From contig NW_025938992.1 in NCBI RefSeq assembly GCF_000764305.2, positions 1-64,000 on the forward strand: 64,000 nt of DNA, in the 5' to 3' direction. The position numbers were made by a program, and so were the translations under genes. Under the pieces are notes generated by a model. The model searched no databases, had not been told where the DNA came from, and saw only the letters and a list, made by a program, of their open reading frames with translations. The stretch is from Hyalella azteca. Lineage: Eukaryota; Arthropoda; Malacostraca; Amphipoda; Hyalellidae. Positions 33,233 through 44,330 of the stretch are shown here, piece after piece; the stretch's first letter is position 1, and each line of letters starts with the position of its first letter.

Positions 33233-34660
33233 TTAGGCTCCTTGAACAATTTCACCTTCATATTTTCTGCACCACGGTTCTGACACGCCTTCTTTATAAT
33301 CTCTAATACTTTCCCGCACATACTTAAGATGATCAGTCGCAGCCTTCAGCGAATTCTTCCTCATAATTTCCTCCACCGAATCACCTGCATCACTACCCAC
33401 TTCAAGTAAAGCTGACATATTTTCTAAAAAGCTGTAGTTAAATCTCCCCGATACAGTCACTGCTCGGCTCAACAAGTCTTCTTGCGCAGACATCTCCTGC
33501 TCTAACCATCGAACGAAATTGTCTTTTGAGCGACTATCCATACCGTTAGTTAAACCTTCAGTCCCCACTACCATAGCCATCGAGTTAGACACATTTACCC
33601 GCCCACATGGAACATTCTGGCCAATTGCTGTTGAAACTCCATGCTTTACGGTTTCGGGTCTGTTCTCACCAACTATTTCTTCTACTTCCGACTCGAAAGT
33701 CCAGTCTAACGAATTTTTTCCAGTTGCGGATAGTGGCTGTTCTAGTGAAGCTTCTTTGACGTCTTGCAATGTGACGTTAAGACTATATTTAGCTTTCAAG
33801 TCATAAAACTCTTGAACTAGACTACGATCACTCGTGCGCCCGGAAACATATTCATCGCTTATCTCAACACTTTCGGAACAACAAAAGTGACGCTTACTGT
33901 TACAGCCATTCACACCATATTCCACATCAGCGCATCCATCATTTGCTACGGGCGAAAAATCCTTGGAATAACTTGCTGACACGCCTTTGGTAATCAAATC
34001 ATTTCTATTTGTGCAAACTGCCGAGTTAACAGCTGGACGATCTAAGGAGTCACTAAACTTATAAGAATATTCCGACTGTGACGCTCTTCGATCGGCTAAC
34101 TTTCTACCACGAGCACGTCTGTAATGTGGGCATTTCCGAAGAAAGTGCAAACCTGAGCCACAAATGAAACACTGCTTCAATCGGGTACGGCATTCACGAC
34201 TTGCGTGACCGGCGCGTAGACAGTATTCACAAACATCGCCATTAGATTCGGAGCACCGGCCATCACGAACTGCATGTTCGCCTTCTTCCCTTCCAAGACG
34301 GTCTTTTGATTTGGCCTGGGCTTTCAAAAAATGGGGTTGAAGACGAGAATTATCGTGCTGACGAAGCCTGTGGGACTCGTTGATGTTCGAAGGCGCGTAC
34401 TCAGTTGCGGTGTCACGGATTATCTTGCACCGCCCGCAATCAACATTTTCCTTCCGAGGTACTTCGCTGTTCCTCTGGAAATACGGCGCCCATGTCCTCT
34501 TGAATTGAGTCAGCACGTGTTGAAAATCACTTGACAAGGACTGCTCTATGATCTGAAGTCTTGAAAATAGGCGGGAGAAATACTCCAAGTTTTCCACGAA
34601 GAAAGAAGACCCATCGGCGCTGCTGGACAAGGCACAGTCCTCATGACGTACATTAGTCAT
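33233..34660 (-). CDS. Gag-like protein with two CCHC zinc knuckles
   Basis: 475 intact codons, the longest non-repetitive ORF in the window. Residues ~140-180 hold two exact C-x2-C-x4-H-x4-C knuckles ('CEYCLRAGHASREC' and 'CFICGSGLHFLRKC'), typical of retroelement nucleocapsid, which binds RNA in virus-like particles. The ~135 residues before them are polar ('LFSRLQIIEQSLSSDFQHVL' may be helical) and short for a full capsid. The ~290 residues after are acidic and show no protease (D-S/T-G), RT or integrase motif. About 400 bp of non-coding DNA separate the stop from the polypurine tract. I infer an internally deleted, gag-only LTR element. The open frame suggests youth or selection. A domesticated gag gene is a less likely alternative. 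Confidence 0.75.
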   Translation of the reverse strand: MTNVRHEDCALSSSADGSSFFVENLEYFSRLFSRLQIIEQSLSSDFQHVLTQFKRTWAPYFQRNSEVPRKENVDCGRCKIIRDTATEYAPSNINESHRLRQHDNSRLQPHFLKAQAKSKDRLGREEGEHAVRDGRCSESNGDVCEYCLRAGHASRECRTRLKQCFICGSGLHFLRKCPHYRRARGRKLADRRASQSEYSYKFSDSLDRPAVNSAVCTNRNDLITKGVSASYSKDFSPVANDGCADVEYGVNGCNSKRHFCCSESVEISDEYVSGRTSDRSLVQEFYDLKAKYSLNVTLQDVKEASLEQPLSATGKNSLDWTFESEVEEIVGENRPETVKHGVSTAIGQNVPCGRVNVSNSMAMVVGTEGLTNGMDSRSKDNFVRWLEQEMSAQEDLLSRAVTVSGRFNYSFLENMSALLEVGSDAGDSVEEIMRKNSLKAATDHLKYVRESIRDYKEGVSEPWCRKYEGEIVQGA

Positions 34661-34730
34661 TTTGGAAGCGTTTACTTTGTGCGGGCAACAATCAAAACAG
34701 ATTGGTCGAGTTCAGAAATCAGCTGTCAGT

Positions 34731-34749
34731 CGCGTTCAGGGATCCACCA
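34731..34749 (-). other. Possible primer-binding site
   Basis: The minus strand reads TGGTGGATCCCTGAACGCG about 70 bases upstream of the gag start. TGG is the usual first triplet of a tRNA primer-binding site and would mark the inner edge of a missing 5' LTR. I cannot match it to a particular tRNA. Confidence 0.25.
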
Positions 34750-35520
34750 CACGAGACAAGGCTCCGAAACACACGATGCAAATTTACTTTAATTTAACAT
34801 GGCTTGAAATTAAACAGCGTTTTGCATTTCGATACTTTACAAATAAAATTCTACACGCACATATATGGTTGATGTATTGGATTTGGCAGAATTTAACGAC
34901 AACGATTTCCCACATTTGATACGTGCATTGCGCATCAATCATCACCAGCGAGTGAGAGTGCACTACGTACTGAAATAAATTATGCAGTAAATCTTAAAAA
35001 ACATGATTTGAAAATCATAACACGCAAATTCAGATTATTCCTCTAAATCGCAGAGGCTTGTTTCATGTAAAGCTTCAAATTCAGAGAAAATCTGTGTCGA
35101 TAAACAGAACGAAGCATCAATTGTTCGCCTTTTCACATTGATAGTATCTTCTGTACTTTAATTAAATCAAATCTGAGGCTGATTGAATAAAAACAAATTA
35201 AAACTGAAATACTAATAATACAATAGGAGTCATTTTAGATGCAAATTACCAAGATTGCAAATGACCAATTTGCCTATTTGTCAGACTTGAACAAATAAAT
35301 AGGCAAAGAAAGACTTGAACAAATAAATAGGCAAAGAAAGTTACCTAAACCTTAAAACTTGCTTTCTGAATACATTTTTTTTTCTCAGCCTGGAACGATA
35401 CCTTTTTATCCACGTGGAAAGATTTAAAAATGCGGCTTCATCGAATGAGCTTGAAAATGAATTGCCGTTTGAAAAAGAGAACTCGTACTTCTCCTCTTCG
35501 GCCACGCAGCGCGACATCTT
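34750..35520. other. No gene recognised
   Basis: AT-rich. A 35-bp near-duplicate ('GACTTGAACAAATAAATAGG') occurs at 35286 and 35312. No LTR similar to 32308-32825 is present. Confidence 0.4.
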
Positions 35521-35815
35521 AGGAGTTGTAGCGTGCAGACAAGAGTGGCAGCGTGCAGACAGGAGTTGTAGCGTGCAGACAAGAGTGGCAGCGTGCAGAC
35601 AGGAGTTGTAGCGTGCAGACAGGAGTTGTAGCGTGCAGACAGGATTTGTAGCGTGCAGACAAGAGTGGCAGCGTGCAGACAGGAGTTGTAGCGTGCAGAC
35701 AGGAGTTGTAGCGTGCAGACAGGAGTTGTAGCGTGCAGACAAGAGTGGCAGCGTGCAGACAGGAGTTGTAGCGTGCAGACAGGAGTTGTAGCGTGCAGAC
35801 CATGGTGGCAGCGAG
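35521..35815 (+). repeat. 20-bp minisatellite, about 15 units
   Basis: Alternating units GAGTTGTAGCGTGCAGACAG and GAGTGGCAGCGTGCAGACAG, giving a partial 40-bp higher-order pattern. Open minus frames (CTLQLLSAR... ) come from the 60-base common period and are not genes. Confidence 0.95.
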
Positions 35816-38188
35816 CAAATTAGATGAAACCCCCCGAGATCTGCAGTTAGCCTTCTGCCACGAAGACCGTCTCAATCTGTAGCACCTGTTGTAAGGAACA
35901 ATGTTAGAAGACTATTCTCACTTGTATCAGATAGTGGAAAACCTACACGATTAGTTAGCATCAAGTGACCTGTGATGAGCAACATCTGGCAATTCATTGC
36001 TGAGCTAACGGCTGATAACTTTTAAGGTATGTCACAAATTAGACCAAGCTCATCTAAGGAAAATTTTGGGTAAGGTAACGAATTGGACAAAGTACTTAAT
36101 TTTATGCATACCCCAGAGATAATAATCATTCAAAAAAGCATTAAGTGGAAATTTTGCTTTAATTTTGCGTTTTACCGCGCTAGTAACTTTATATGCACGA
36201 CTCAAATAGAAATTATATATTGATGCATCAAGTACCTCTTAAAGCTTTCTGGCTTGCTAATCATGATCAATTATTTCTAATCAATTAACAAAATTTTTTC
36301 TCAAACCATACTTGCATGTTTTTCGGGCAGGTTGATTGAGAGGAAAGAATTTACGTTAATGCTTTCTTTTCAATAAGGGTATCAAATACTGCTAATATTT
36401 CAGTGACAGACTGACGTAATACAGTAAACTCATTGCAATGAAGTTCTTTCATTACTCACGCTCTATCAAGGAGCACGCAGGCAAGTTCTCGAATTTGATC
36501 TCGGTTGGCTATCTCTTGTCAATTGTCATGGAGTCTTGCCATCCTCGTCTGACAAATCTTCTGTCCCCATGAGTGAGCTTGAGTTTGAGGCTCGTGGCAT
36601 AACTGAAGAACTGCCACCTTCAATAACAGGAGCAGCTGAGCTCTAACGCCCATATCATGAACTGCAGAATATAAGGTGCTAAAAGGTGCTGAAGTATCAC
36701 CATTAACAGATGAAAAATAAACAGACCCTAAAGTAGCAGCAACAGGAGCTACAGCTTACATTAAGTCTTCATGACGACAGCGCTTCTAATGTCAGGATAT
36801 GGCTTAATGTTATTATCTGTCATTGAGAAGCAGTCTGGAATAGAAATAAATGAGAAAACAGGTGCATATTCTAGCAAATTAAAAATGAATCATACAATCA
36901 AGTATGGACAGGAAAGTAATTTCAAATCACAATTCAATTATATGGACTTAAGCTGTTATGGACTTGTCATTAGTATTGGTGTTATCTTGGAAGTTGACCA
37001 ACATATTTTGAATGATCCACTAATGAGTAGCAACTGTCAAAATGTATATATGTGAGCAGACAATTCTTCATGGCATTTTAAAGCCATGCCAGGTATGTCC
37101 TTTTCTAAGCAGCACATATTTATATCTACTTACTCACTTACTGAGAAATTGTGACCAGGAGGTTACTTTTCATATATAATTCAAATTATTCATCAATAAC
37201 TAGAAGATATATGAATCAAGCTGGCTAGACTCTAGAGCATGACTATATTTTATTATAACTGTGACTATATTTTATATAACTGTGACTATATTTTATTATA
37301 ACTGCGACTATATTTTATATAACTGTGACTATATTTTATGTGAGAGATGAGAAAAATATTAATAAGAGGTAAGGTAAATTATTTTAATATTTAAATAGAT
37401 GAGAAAAATCCAATGAAGTTCAATAAAATAAACAATATCAATAAAACAAGAATTTGTTGGTGTCTATTGGAAAACAACAGATTTTCATATCAATACTGTA
37501 ATTACTACTAATTAAAATCAATTTTTTAGAAAAATTGCATTAATAGACAACATTCTGTATCATAATGGAGAATTTGCCTGATCTCTGATTCAATTGGAAA
37601 GTTTTTAGAAAAGTGACAAGTGAAAAATCAAAATTAATGAGATTTCATACTAGGATATCAAAAATTTTAAGAAGTTCTTCTTAAAAATTTTAAGAAGTTT
37701 TAGCCCAATTTTCCAGTTTGGAGATGAAGGAGTTAAAATTTTCAAAGTCACTTCCTTTTAGTTTTACATTTTAATTCATTTGCAATGATATACTAGAAAA
37801 CCAGTTGATGAATGCTTTTTCCAGTATTAGGTATTGTAGTCATGTAGCCTATCTACAGGTCAAAATTTGGTGTTTTGTCATCATCAGATCAAATTTTCTG
37901 AGTGATCTGACGGTCTGACATGCTGAAGATGAATGAATTTGGTACTTCATAGAAGTTGATAGAAAAAAGTTCCTAGTTATTATTTCTAATAAAAATCTAA
38001 TGAATATTGAATAGCTAAGTAAAATCCTGTCTTGCTAAGCTGCTTACAAGTTACAACTCAATTACATCAATAATCAAATCATCTAGTATTACTATATTAA
38101 AATTATTATTATTTTATTCAACAAGGTGGATTCAGGAATCAGGAGGCATAACATATAACTTATATTTATTAGGTAATGAACAGGAACC
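35816..38188. other. No gene; 22-24-bp repeat at 37245-37340
   Basis: Four to five copies of AACTGTGACTATATTTTAT with small indels lie at 37245-37340. The open frame 36771-37055 has no domain. Nothing else stood out. Confidence 0.45.
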
Positions 38189-38303
38189 CTGCAACCTGGT
38201 GGAACCTTGCAACCTGGTGGAACCATGCAACCTGGTGCAACCTTGCCTTCTGGTGGAACCTTGCATCCTGGTGGAACCTTGCATCCTGGTGGAACCTTGC
38301 AAA
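38189..38303 (+). repeat. 18-bp minisatellite, about 6-7 units
   Basis: Consensus TGGAACCTTGCAACCTGG, open on the minus strand as PPGCKV repeats. It lies just left of an R1/T copy. Confidence 0.9.
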
Positions 38304-38319
38304 GTATGTAATCAAAATT

Positions 38320-39130
38320 CCAGAGTTTGAGTAGTGGATATTTCTTTGAGCAATTATTTGATACGTTAACTGTGATGGGATAGCTCACTTTATAGCGCCA
38401 AACATATTTGCTGGCATTTGCAGTGCCTAATAATAAATAAACAGCATAGAGATTGTGCAGGAACATGTGCGGGTCATATGTGGTCGATGGCTTAGTTCTC
38501 GAATTTATTTGCACGATTTCGAGGTAGAAATTCAATATAAATAAATTCAAAATTAAGATTTTCATCGATTTTTTAGGTACTACATCATATTGGGGATATT
38601 CTTCAGTACTGTGGATTTCGAAGGTCATTTTGATGGACTTATTTCTGTTCAAAAAGAACAGAACGTTCAGTTAGTTAATCGAGAATTTATTTTGACGCAA
38701 ATAAATAATCGGGAACATATATACGGTTTTCTGGCTTTTTAAAATTTTGGCAGTTTTCGCATGACAGTGAAGTAGGATTCGGTTTACAACTCTCTCATCT
38801 GCTTAATAATATTTATCCACCATTCCACAGTCCTATCATTACCTGCATATATAGGCAGCTGCGAGATGCAATCAGTTGCACTCTCTTAGCCACCGTTCAA
38901 AATTAATAATTTAACACTATTAAGGAGATCCAAACAACATTAGAGTAGGTATTTTGGAATGATATAAAGAAGTACTGAGCAGTTCATTATGCAATCCTCC
39001 CAGCACTTATATCGAGGACTATACTAAGTAAGTTACCACTTGGCACGAATGCTTCTGCAATGCACGAAGTTGGACTAGATCGATTCGTTCGTATCAAGGA
39101 GTGTTCGCTCGTACTTAAAGAAAGTTAAGC
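38320..39130 (+). repeat. T/R1 copy 3 (plus)
   Basis: Starts inside the T segment ('AATTATTTGATACGTTAACT'), continues through 'CACTTTATAGCGCCAAACAT', 'GGTCATATGTGGTCGATGGC' and 'AATAATCGGGAACATATATA' to about 39115, so it carries the left two-thirds of R1. It faces an inverted R1 copy at 40865-42960. Confidence 0.8.
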
Positions 39131-39540
39131 GCATGCAAGCATGCAAGTTAATTCACAGCACTGAGGCAAGTGACAAAAATCGTTAAACTCCGAAGCTCCG
39201 AGCAGTCAATAACCCTACGGGTTTGAACCACTGACGTGAAGCCAGTTAAAGAAGATCTTAAACGAGCGAACACAGAAGTGCTAACATGCATTTGCATGGA
39301 ACGCAATAAAATGAAAACACACTCGCACAAACTCAAATTAAGGTATAGAGAAGCAAGATATAACACGAGTAGTAATACGGTTTGAGCAAGAGGTCTCCCC
39401 ACAGGCAATGTACAAGTCTTAATCACCAAGATCGAGCTAACGAGCGTCGACTCTGTGTCCTAACACAAGACAAGCGATAAGCGTATAAACAAGAATGACG
39501 TAATTTGATAATAAATTTCAACAGTTGCTCGTATGATTGA
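39131..39540. other. No gene recognised
   Basis: Unique-looking sequence between R1 and the LINE. A 93-codon minus frame here has hydrophobic runs but no domain. It replaces the R1 right end found before the LINE in other copies. Confidence 0.35.
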
Positions 39541-40076
39541 ATTGCAGGTTGCGAAGGGTCCATGTCTCTATTATTGACGGCCTGGTAGTGACCTCATTGA
39601 AGTATACGAGTATACACATAGTTTATACAAGGTCCCAGAAGGATTACTAGAATTTAGAAAATGAACCAACACCAGGGGCCACAGCTATACACTATAAAAC
39701 TGCGTTGCAACTCATCCACGCGACAACATTTCTTCTCGCTTCGAGTCACCGACATGTGGAACAGCCTTCCTGATTACATCGTTGACGCTCCGCGGAGTAT
39801 AAACGCGTTCAAGAACAGACTAGATAAAGCTATGGAGAAATATATGTTCAGGCTTGAAATGCCTAGCAACATATGGAACCTGGTGGAAGTCTAGTAGCTA
39901 TTTCAAACTATCGTCAGTTATGAAAAGATCCGGTCAAAGACCTGTTTTTGGATCTCCTGTGAACAAGCCCCTAAAAGTACAGGAATCGGCGACAGGTCAC
40001 ATCAAATTCTTCAGCGCCGACATCACTATGATATGATATGACATGATATGAATATGATACGATATGATATGATTTA
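39541..40076 (+). pseudogene. LINE 3' end with (TATGA)n tail
   Basis: Starts ATTGCAGGTTGCGAAGG, the same left edge as the other R1-linked LINE pieces. It encodes 'VTDMWNSLPDYIVDAPRSIN' and 'AFKNRLDKAMEKYMFRLEMP', then a 3' UTR ending TTCAGCGCCGACATCACTA and a short TATGA tail (40028-40073). The 'WNSLP' and 'FKNRLD' blocks are typical C-terminal marks of CR1/L2-like reverse transcriptases. Confidence 0.85.
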
Positions 40077-40864
40077 TGTATTTAATTTATTTTGAAATTA
40101 GTATTGGCAACACGAGTTTGTGATAAATATTCATCAACAACTCCTTCTAATTTCAGCAATTAGTCTTTCGCATCTTTAACATTCATATTTATCACTAGTT
40201 AGCGGTCTTAAGTAATGACCTACAAAGAAAGCTCTAAAAAGTTCACCAAACCATTCAAAAGTATCAAGACTACATTTTTAATAAAGTTAACCCTGAAGCA
40301 AATTCTTCTTTTACCGCTATGAGCGAAACATTTGTACCGACATTAAAAATTTACTCGTAAATTTTTAACATAACACCAGTAATTCGATGTTTTCAATAGT
40401 TAGTAGTAGTAGAAGTAAAGTATATTAGAATATATATCCTAATGATTAGTATATATAAGTATATATTCCTGTTCCATTACTAATTCGCTATTCTGTTCGA
40501 TGAATAATAACAGCGAGCAATCAATCCTATTCGTCAAGCTAGCCTATGAAGAAATCTTGAGCATCGTTATTTAATAGAGAAAAAACTAACATAGTAATTC
40601 GCTACGCCTTCACTGGTCATAGGGTAAAGTATACGATGAATAAGTATAACTACGATTAAATTTGTTTCATAATTCCGTATGATGTTTCCATTGGATTTAC
40701 TTTATTTTCAAGCTCAAGCTTGTGTTTTTGCTGCTCAACACGAGCGGTAAATAAATATTTCAGAGCTGCACGGTGAGAAGGGGGCCTTCCCAGGGAGAAT
40801 ACACCATCTTCGGACACGAAAATAATTCCTTGCTTAGTCTTGCTCAATATAGACTTTTGCCCAA
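40077..40864 (+). repeat. Spacer S, copy 1
   Basis: The sequence after the LINE tail matches that after the LINE at 51340 ('TATTCATCAACAACTCC', 'TTTTTGCTGCTCAACA', 'CAGAGCTGCACGGTGAGAAG'). Hence the LINE and its right flank were duplicated together. No ORF. Confidence 0.75.
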
Positions 40865-41832
40865 CTCATAGTAGAACTTAGTCAAATTCCTGTTTGCAAT
40901 TACCGATAACATAATAATAAATTCCAGAGAATATATCTTTTTGGAAGATAACATAACAAGTCATACCGATGGGTGAAGCGCAATTGGCAAGCCAATCTTT
41001 GAGATGGCAGACGACCTATTAGTTCATTGCTAATTAATGGGCAATCCGTATATTGTGAATAATTTACTATTTAATATATAGGCTATACTTGACTAATAAA
41101 ACCGTTTTCTGGGAACAAATGTATATGAATGTTTAATGTGTTTTTAACAAACGCTTCTAATATTCTCGTAACAGTTTTCGTACGTCACCACCACCATCAT
41201 TCCAATTCATCGGCGCGTTTTTAAGTCAGATTCTGAACGATGATAAATTTGAGCCTGAAGAGGTTTAATGTTTTAACGTTCACAGCATTGTTATCAGTTT
41301 TGCTGTGGACGTAGACCTTGATGATGTGAAATCTGGCGTGAATCCTACTAATCAATATCTACTTTAGAAAATCATTCGTTAAATATCCGTTAGAATATTT
41401 CTAAAGCTGTAACTACAAAACGTGATTTTTTTTTCCAAGCGTGTACAAATATATGATGCCACTTTCCCCATATCTGGAGTGCAACAAATCAATTCGGCTA
41501 CGATTTGAAAAGTTATCGCACTTCTGTGTCCATTAATCAATACTGCTAATCATTATCTGCTAATCAATAGCAGACTGTGTCCTTGCAGGACCGTGTCCTG
41601 CTGATCAATATCCACTTAAGAGAATCATTCGTTAAATATCCATCAAAAGTTTTTTAAATTTTAACTCCTATACGAGTTTTTGTCTAGAGTGTTCACAAAT
41701 ATTTGATGTGAATTTCCTCTTATCTGGAGTGCAGCAAATCAATTCGGTTAAAGAATGATGTCACTTATTTGCTTAAATCACAAATTAACTAAACAGTTAA
41801 AAGCAAAGAATAGTCCACAAAAATTCATATTT

Positions 41833-41877
41833 TTATAGAAAACGTTTTGGAGTCCAGCTCCATCGTCAGTATTTAGA
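41833..41877 (-). ncRNA. Decayed hammerhead motif, PLE copy 2
   Basis: The minus strand keeps CTGACGA and the GGAG...CTCC hairpin, but the second core block reads AAAA in place of GAAA and stem I pairing is mostly lost. By known hammerhead chemistry this should not cleave. Confidence 0.6.
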
Positions 41878-41965
41878 ATCTAGAATTTACATAGAAAGTC
41901 ACAAATTAGTACAATTGAAAGCACAGAACACAATTAAAACCTAAATTTACAAGTAATAGGGCACA

Positions 41966-42174
41966 AAAACCTGTATATTCACAATTTCAAGGGGATAGGA
42001 GCTAGCAGCTGAATTCAAACTAGGCCTAAGTTCAAAGATGTACAATGATTCTAAAATACGCAAATCGGAAGTCCCGGAGGTGGAAGCTAACACCCTAAAG
42101 TCACTGTCAAAAATAGGCACATCACACTGCTCGGCGTGAGTGCGCACAGCCGAGTGAGGGGGGCGCGATGGCAA
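41966..42174 (-). pseudogene. PLE endonuclease C-terminus, copy 2
   Basis: Encodes 'SAVRTHAEQCDVPIFDSDFR' and 'SDLRILESLYIFELRPSLNS', the C-terminal half of the GIY-YIG domain. The YVG core is lost to truncation. The terminal 'LEIVN' is followed by a changed end (IQVFV in place of R-stop), so the stop shifted downstream. Confidence 0.85.
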
Positions 42175-42960
42175 CTGATGAGCAACTGTCAATTCGGTTA
42201 GGATTTGAAAGAGTATCGCACTGCTGTTCCGGCTTCTCCCTTACATTTTACCCGCATCATTGTCAACATTTCTTTTAACGTCCTTCTCTTTCAACTTGGT
42301 ACAAACTAATCGGTCTAGTCCAACCTTTTACATTGCAGGTGCACACGTGCTAGTTGATAACTTAATTAGTTACTACTCGAAAAAATGTGATGCGTAGCAT
42401 ATATCATGAAGTGTTCAGTCCTTTTGTTCATCAATCAAAATTGCTTTCCTCTGATCGTAAAGTCTAAAAGTGTTGTAATAAAAAGATGTTTAGGGTAATG
42501 GCGAAGAGATTGTAAATGATGGCGTCTCACGGTTGCGCATCTATGAAGGATACATAGTGCAGTGAAATGTTGAAAAGTATCCATTCAGCAAGAAACGAGT
42601 TATATCACGAATTCTCCTTCACTTTCATGCTAAAACTCCAAATTTCCATGAATCCAAACAACCCTTCATATGTTTTCGATTATTTACTTGCAACAAAATA
42701 AATTTTCTATTAACTGAACGTTAGTTAGCTAGTAGAGACCGTTCCTTTAGAACAGAAATAAGTCCCATAAGATGACCCAAAAATTTTGGAATCCATAATA
42801 CTGAAGAATTTTCCTCAGTATGATGTAATATTTTGATAATTTTATAAAAAATTCATTTGTTAATTATTTATAGTGAGTGAAGTTACACCTGTAAATTGTG
42901 TAAATGAATTCGAGATCTAATCTATCGATCACATATGACCCGCAGGACTCAGATCGATAT

Positions 42961-43090
42961 TTATTCATATTAAACTGCATAGTTTTTATTCTTATTAGTT
43001 AGAGCAATCGTCAATGGGCCAAAATATTATAAATGCCTATGTAGACGTGCATGTCGTGCGCTAGTCAGTGAGCTATCTCAGCACAATTCG
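42961..43090 (-). repeat. R2 fragment (minus)
   Basis: 'ATGGGCCAAAATATTATAAA' and 'GTCAGTGAGCTATCTCAGC' are the reverse complement of part of R2 (compare 28085-28160). It sits at the outer end of the inverted R1 copy, the same relative order as R2-R1 at 28 and 47 kb. Confidence 0.65.
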
Positions 43091-44147
43091 TTTGCGAGTT
43101 ATACGGCTTTACGTATACGGCTCTTGGTCAAGGCAAGTTTAATAAATCGCCCTGAGAAATGCCGGTCGTTTCTCCGTATATCCCTATAACTCGCGAACGA
43201 AGGCAAAATCGGAAAAATTGTTACGAGCTAAACATCACCGTTGGGAGGTTAGGTGTTCACATACGAAGTTTCGTCCAAATCTGTTCAGTATTTTAGGAGA
43301 AATTTCTTGCTCACAGCGAATTTGAGCACGTTTTGCTGTTTAAATCACGAATGGGGGAAAATGAAAAAAATCTCGCTTGCGAAGGCAAAATCTGAAAAAT
43401 TGTCATGAGCTAAACATCATTGAAGTATACAAGTATGCTCATGGTTTATACAAGGTCCCCGAAGGATTACTAGAATTTGAAACAAGAACCAACACCAGGA
43501 GCCACAGCTATAAACTAAAAAAACTACGCTGCAACTGCTCCACGCGACAAAATTTCTTCTCGCTTCGAATCACCGACATGTGGAACAGCCTCCCCGATGA
43601 CATCGTTGGCGCTCCAAGTATGAACGCGTTCATGAACAGACTAGATAAAGCTGTGGAAAAATATATGTTCAGACTTGAAATGCCTAGCACCATGTCGAAC
43701 CCGGTGGAAGTCGAGTAGCTATTTCAAACTTTCGTCATTCATGAAAAAAATACGGTCAAATGACACGATTTCGATCTTCTGTGAACAAGGCACGAAAAGG
43801 AAAGGAATCAGCGACAGGCCACATCAGGCCTACACTGCAGCGCCGAGATCACAATGTTATGTTATCACCATTGAGGTGTTAGGTCAGTATATTCAAAGTT
43901 TCGTTCAAATCTATACAGTAGTTTTGAAGATATTTCTTGCTCACTGCGAATTTCGGCACGTATTTTCATATAACTCACGAATGAAGGTGAAATTTAAAAA
44001 ATTTCAGGGGATAAAGATCACCGTTAGGTCCTAATGAATACGTGTACCAAATTTCATCGAGCTACGTTCATTACTTTGAGAGATATTCCTTGCTCACCGA
44101 ATTTGGAGATTTGCCGCAAGTCCGGCCGTAAATTTGTCCGAGACGTC
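43091..44147 (+). mobile_element. R3 foldback element copy, with a LINE inserted
   Basis: Central and right parts of R3: 'CTCGCGAACGAAGGCAAAAT' and 'ATTTCTTGCTCACAGCGAAT' units, and the right terminus TTTGTCCGAGACGTC at 44133-44147. A LINE copy (43419-43855) interrupts a repeat unit between 'AGCTAAACATCA' and 'TTGAGGTGTTAGGT'. The left arm is missing and replaced by R2. The complete copy is at 63004-63932. Confidence 0.65.
43419..43862 (+). pseudogene. LINE 3' end inserted in R3
   Basis: Encodes 'IIEVYKYAHGLYKVPEGLLE', 'RITDMWNSLPDDIVGAPSMN' and 'AFMNRLDKAVEKYMFRLEMP' in one open frame (43377-43718), the best-preserved copy of this segment. The tail is ATGTT-like (AATGTTATGTTATC) and not TATGA. 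Its 5' edge lies ~50 bp further 3' than in the R1-linked copies, so it is a separate insertion. Confidence 0.85.
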
Positions 44148-44330
44148 AAATATGTCCATTTGCTTTAACATAAATGTTGAGTCCGGGCAAATGAATGAAG
44201 CCATCAGGCGAGAAATATCGATCCCAAGGCGGAAACAAAATAAGGCGGGAACTATCGATCCGGCGCGGCGTTATGTGTTGCCGCGGTAGCCCAAAAGAAC
44301 AACTCTGAAACTTTGTACTGAAGAATTTGC
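44148..44330 (+). repeat. R2 scrap and GC-rich filler
   Basis: 'CATAAATGTTGAGTCCGGGC' and 'AAATGAATGAAGCCATCAG' match the right part of R2 (28330-28390). It is followed by a GC-rich 44215-44290 stretch I cannot place. Confidence 0.5.

Larger units (their letters stand above)
41751..42188 (-). mobile_element. Penelope-like element copy 2, severely 5'-truncated
   Basis: Inserted in R1 with the direct repeat TCAATTCGGTTA at 41739-41750 and 42189-42200. The uninterrupted R1 copy near 52943 has the corresponding unbroken site (TCAATTCGGCTA). Only the last ~70 codons of the endonuclease (minus strand, ending near 41970), the 3' untranslated part and a decayed hammerhead motif remain. Confidence 0.9.
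40865..42960 (-). repeat. R1 copy 4 (minus), interrupted by a PLE
   Basis: Reverse complement of the R1 family: 'AACATAACAAGTCATACCGA' (40950), 'GTAGACCTTGATGATGTGAA' (41313) and 'GATCACATATGACCCGC' (42930). PLE copy 2 splits it at 41751-42188 with a 12-bp duplication. A ~150-bp stretch near 41520-41700 repeats the 41340-41500 sequence, a local tandem duplication. Confidence 0.8.

Noticed and set aside
35341..35875. Minus-strand ORFs with CTLQLLSAR repeats
   Set aside because: By-product of a 20-bp minisatellite (60-base joint period).
38092..38652. 186-codon minus-strand ORF
   Set aside because: It runs through an 18-bp minisatellite (PPGCKV) and non-coding R1 sequence; no domain, and R1 copies elsewhere do not keep the frame.
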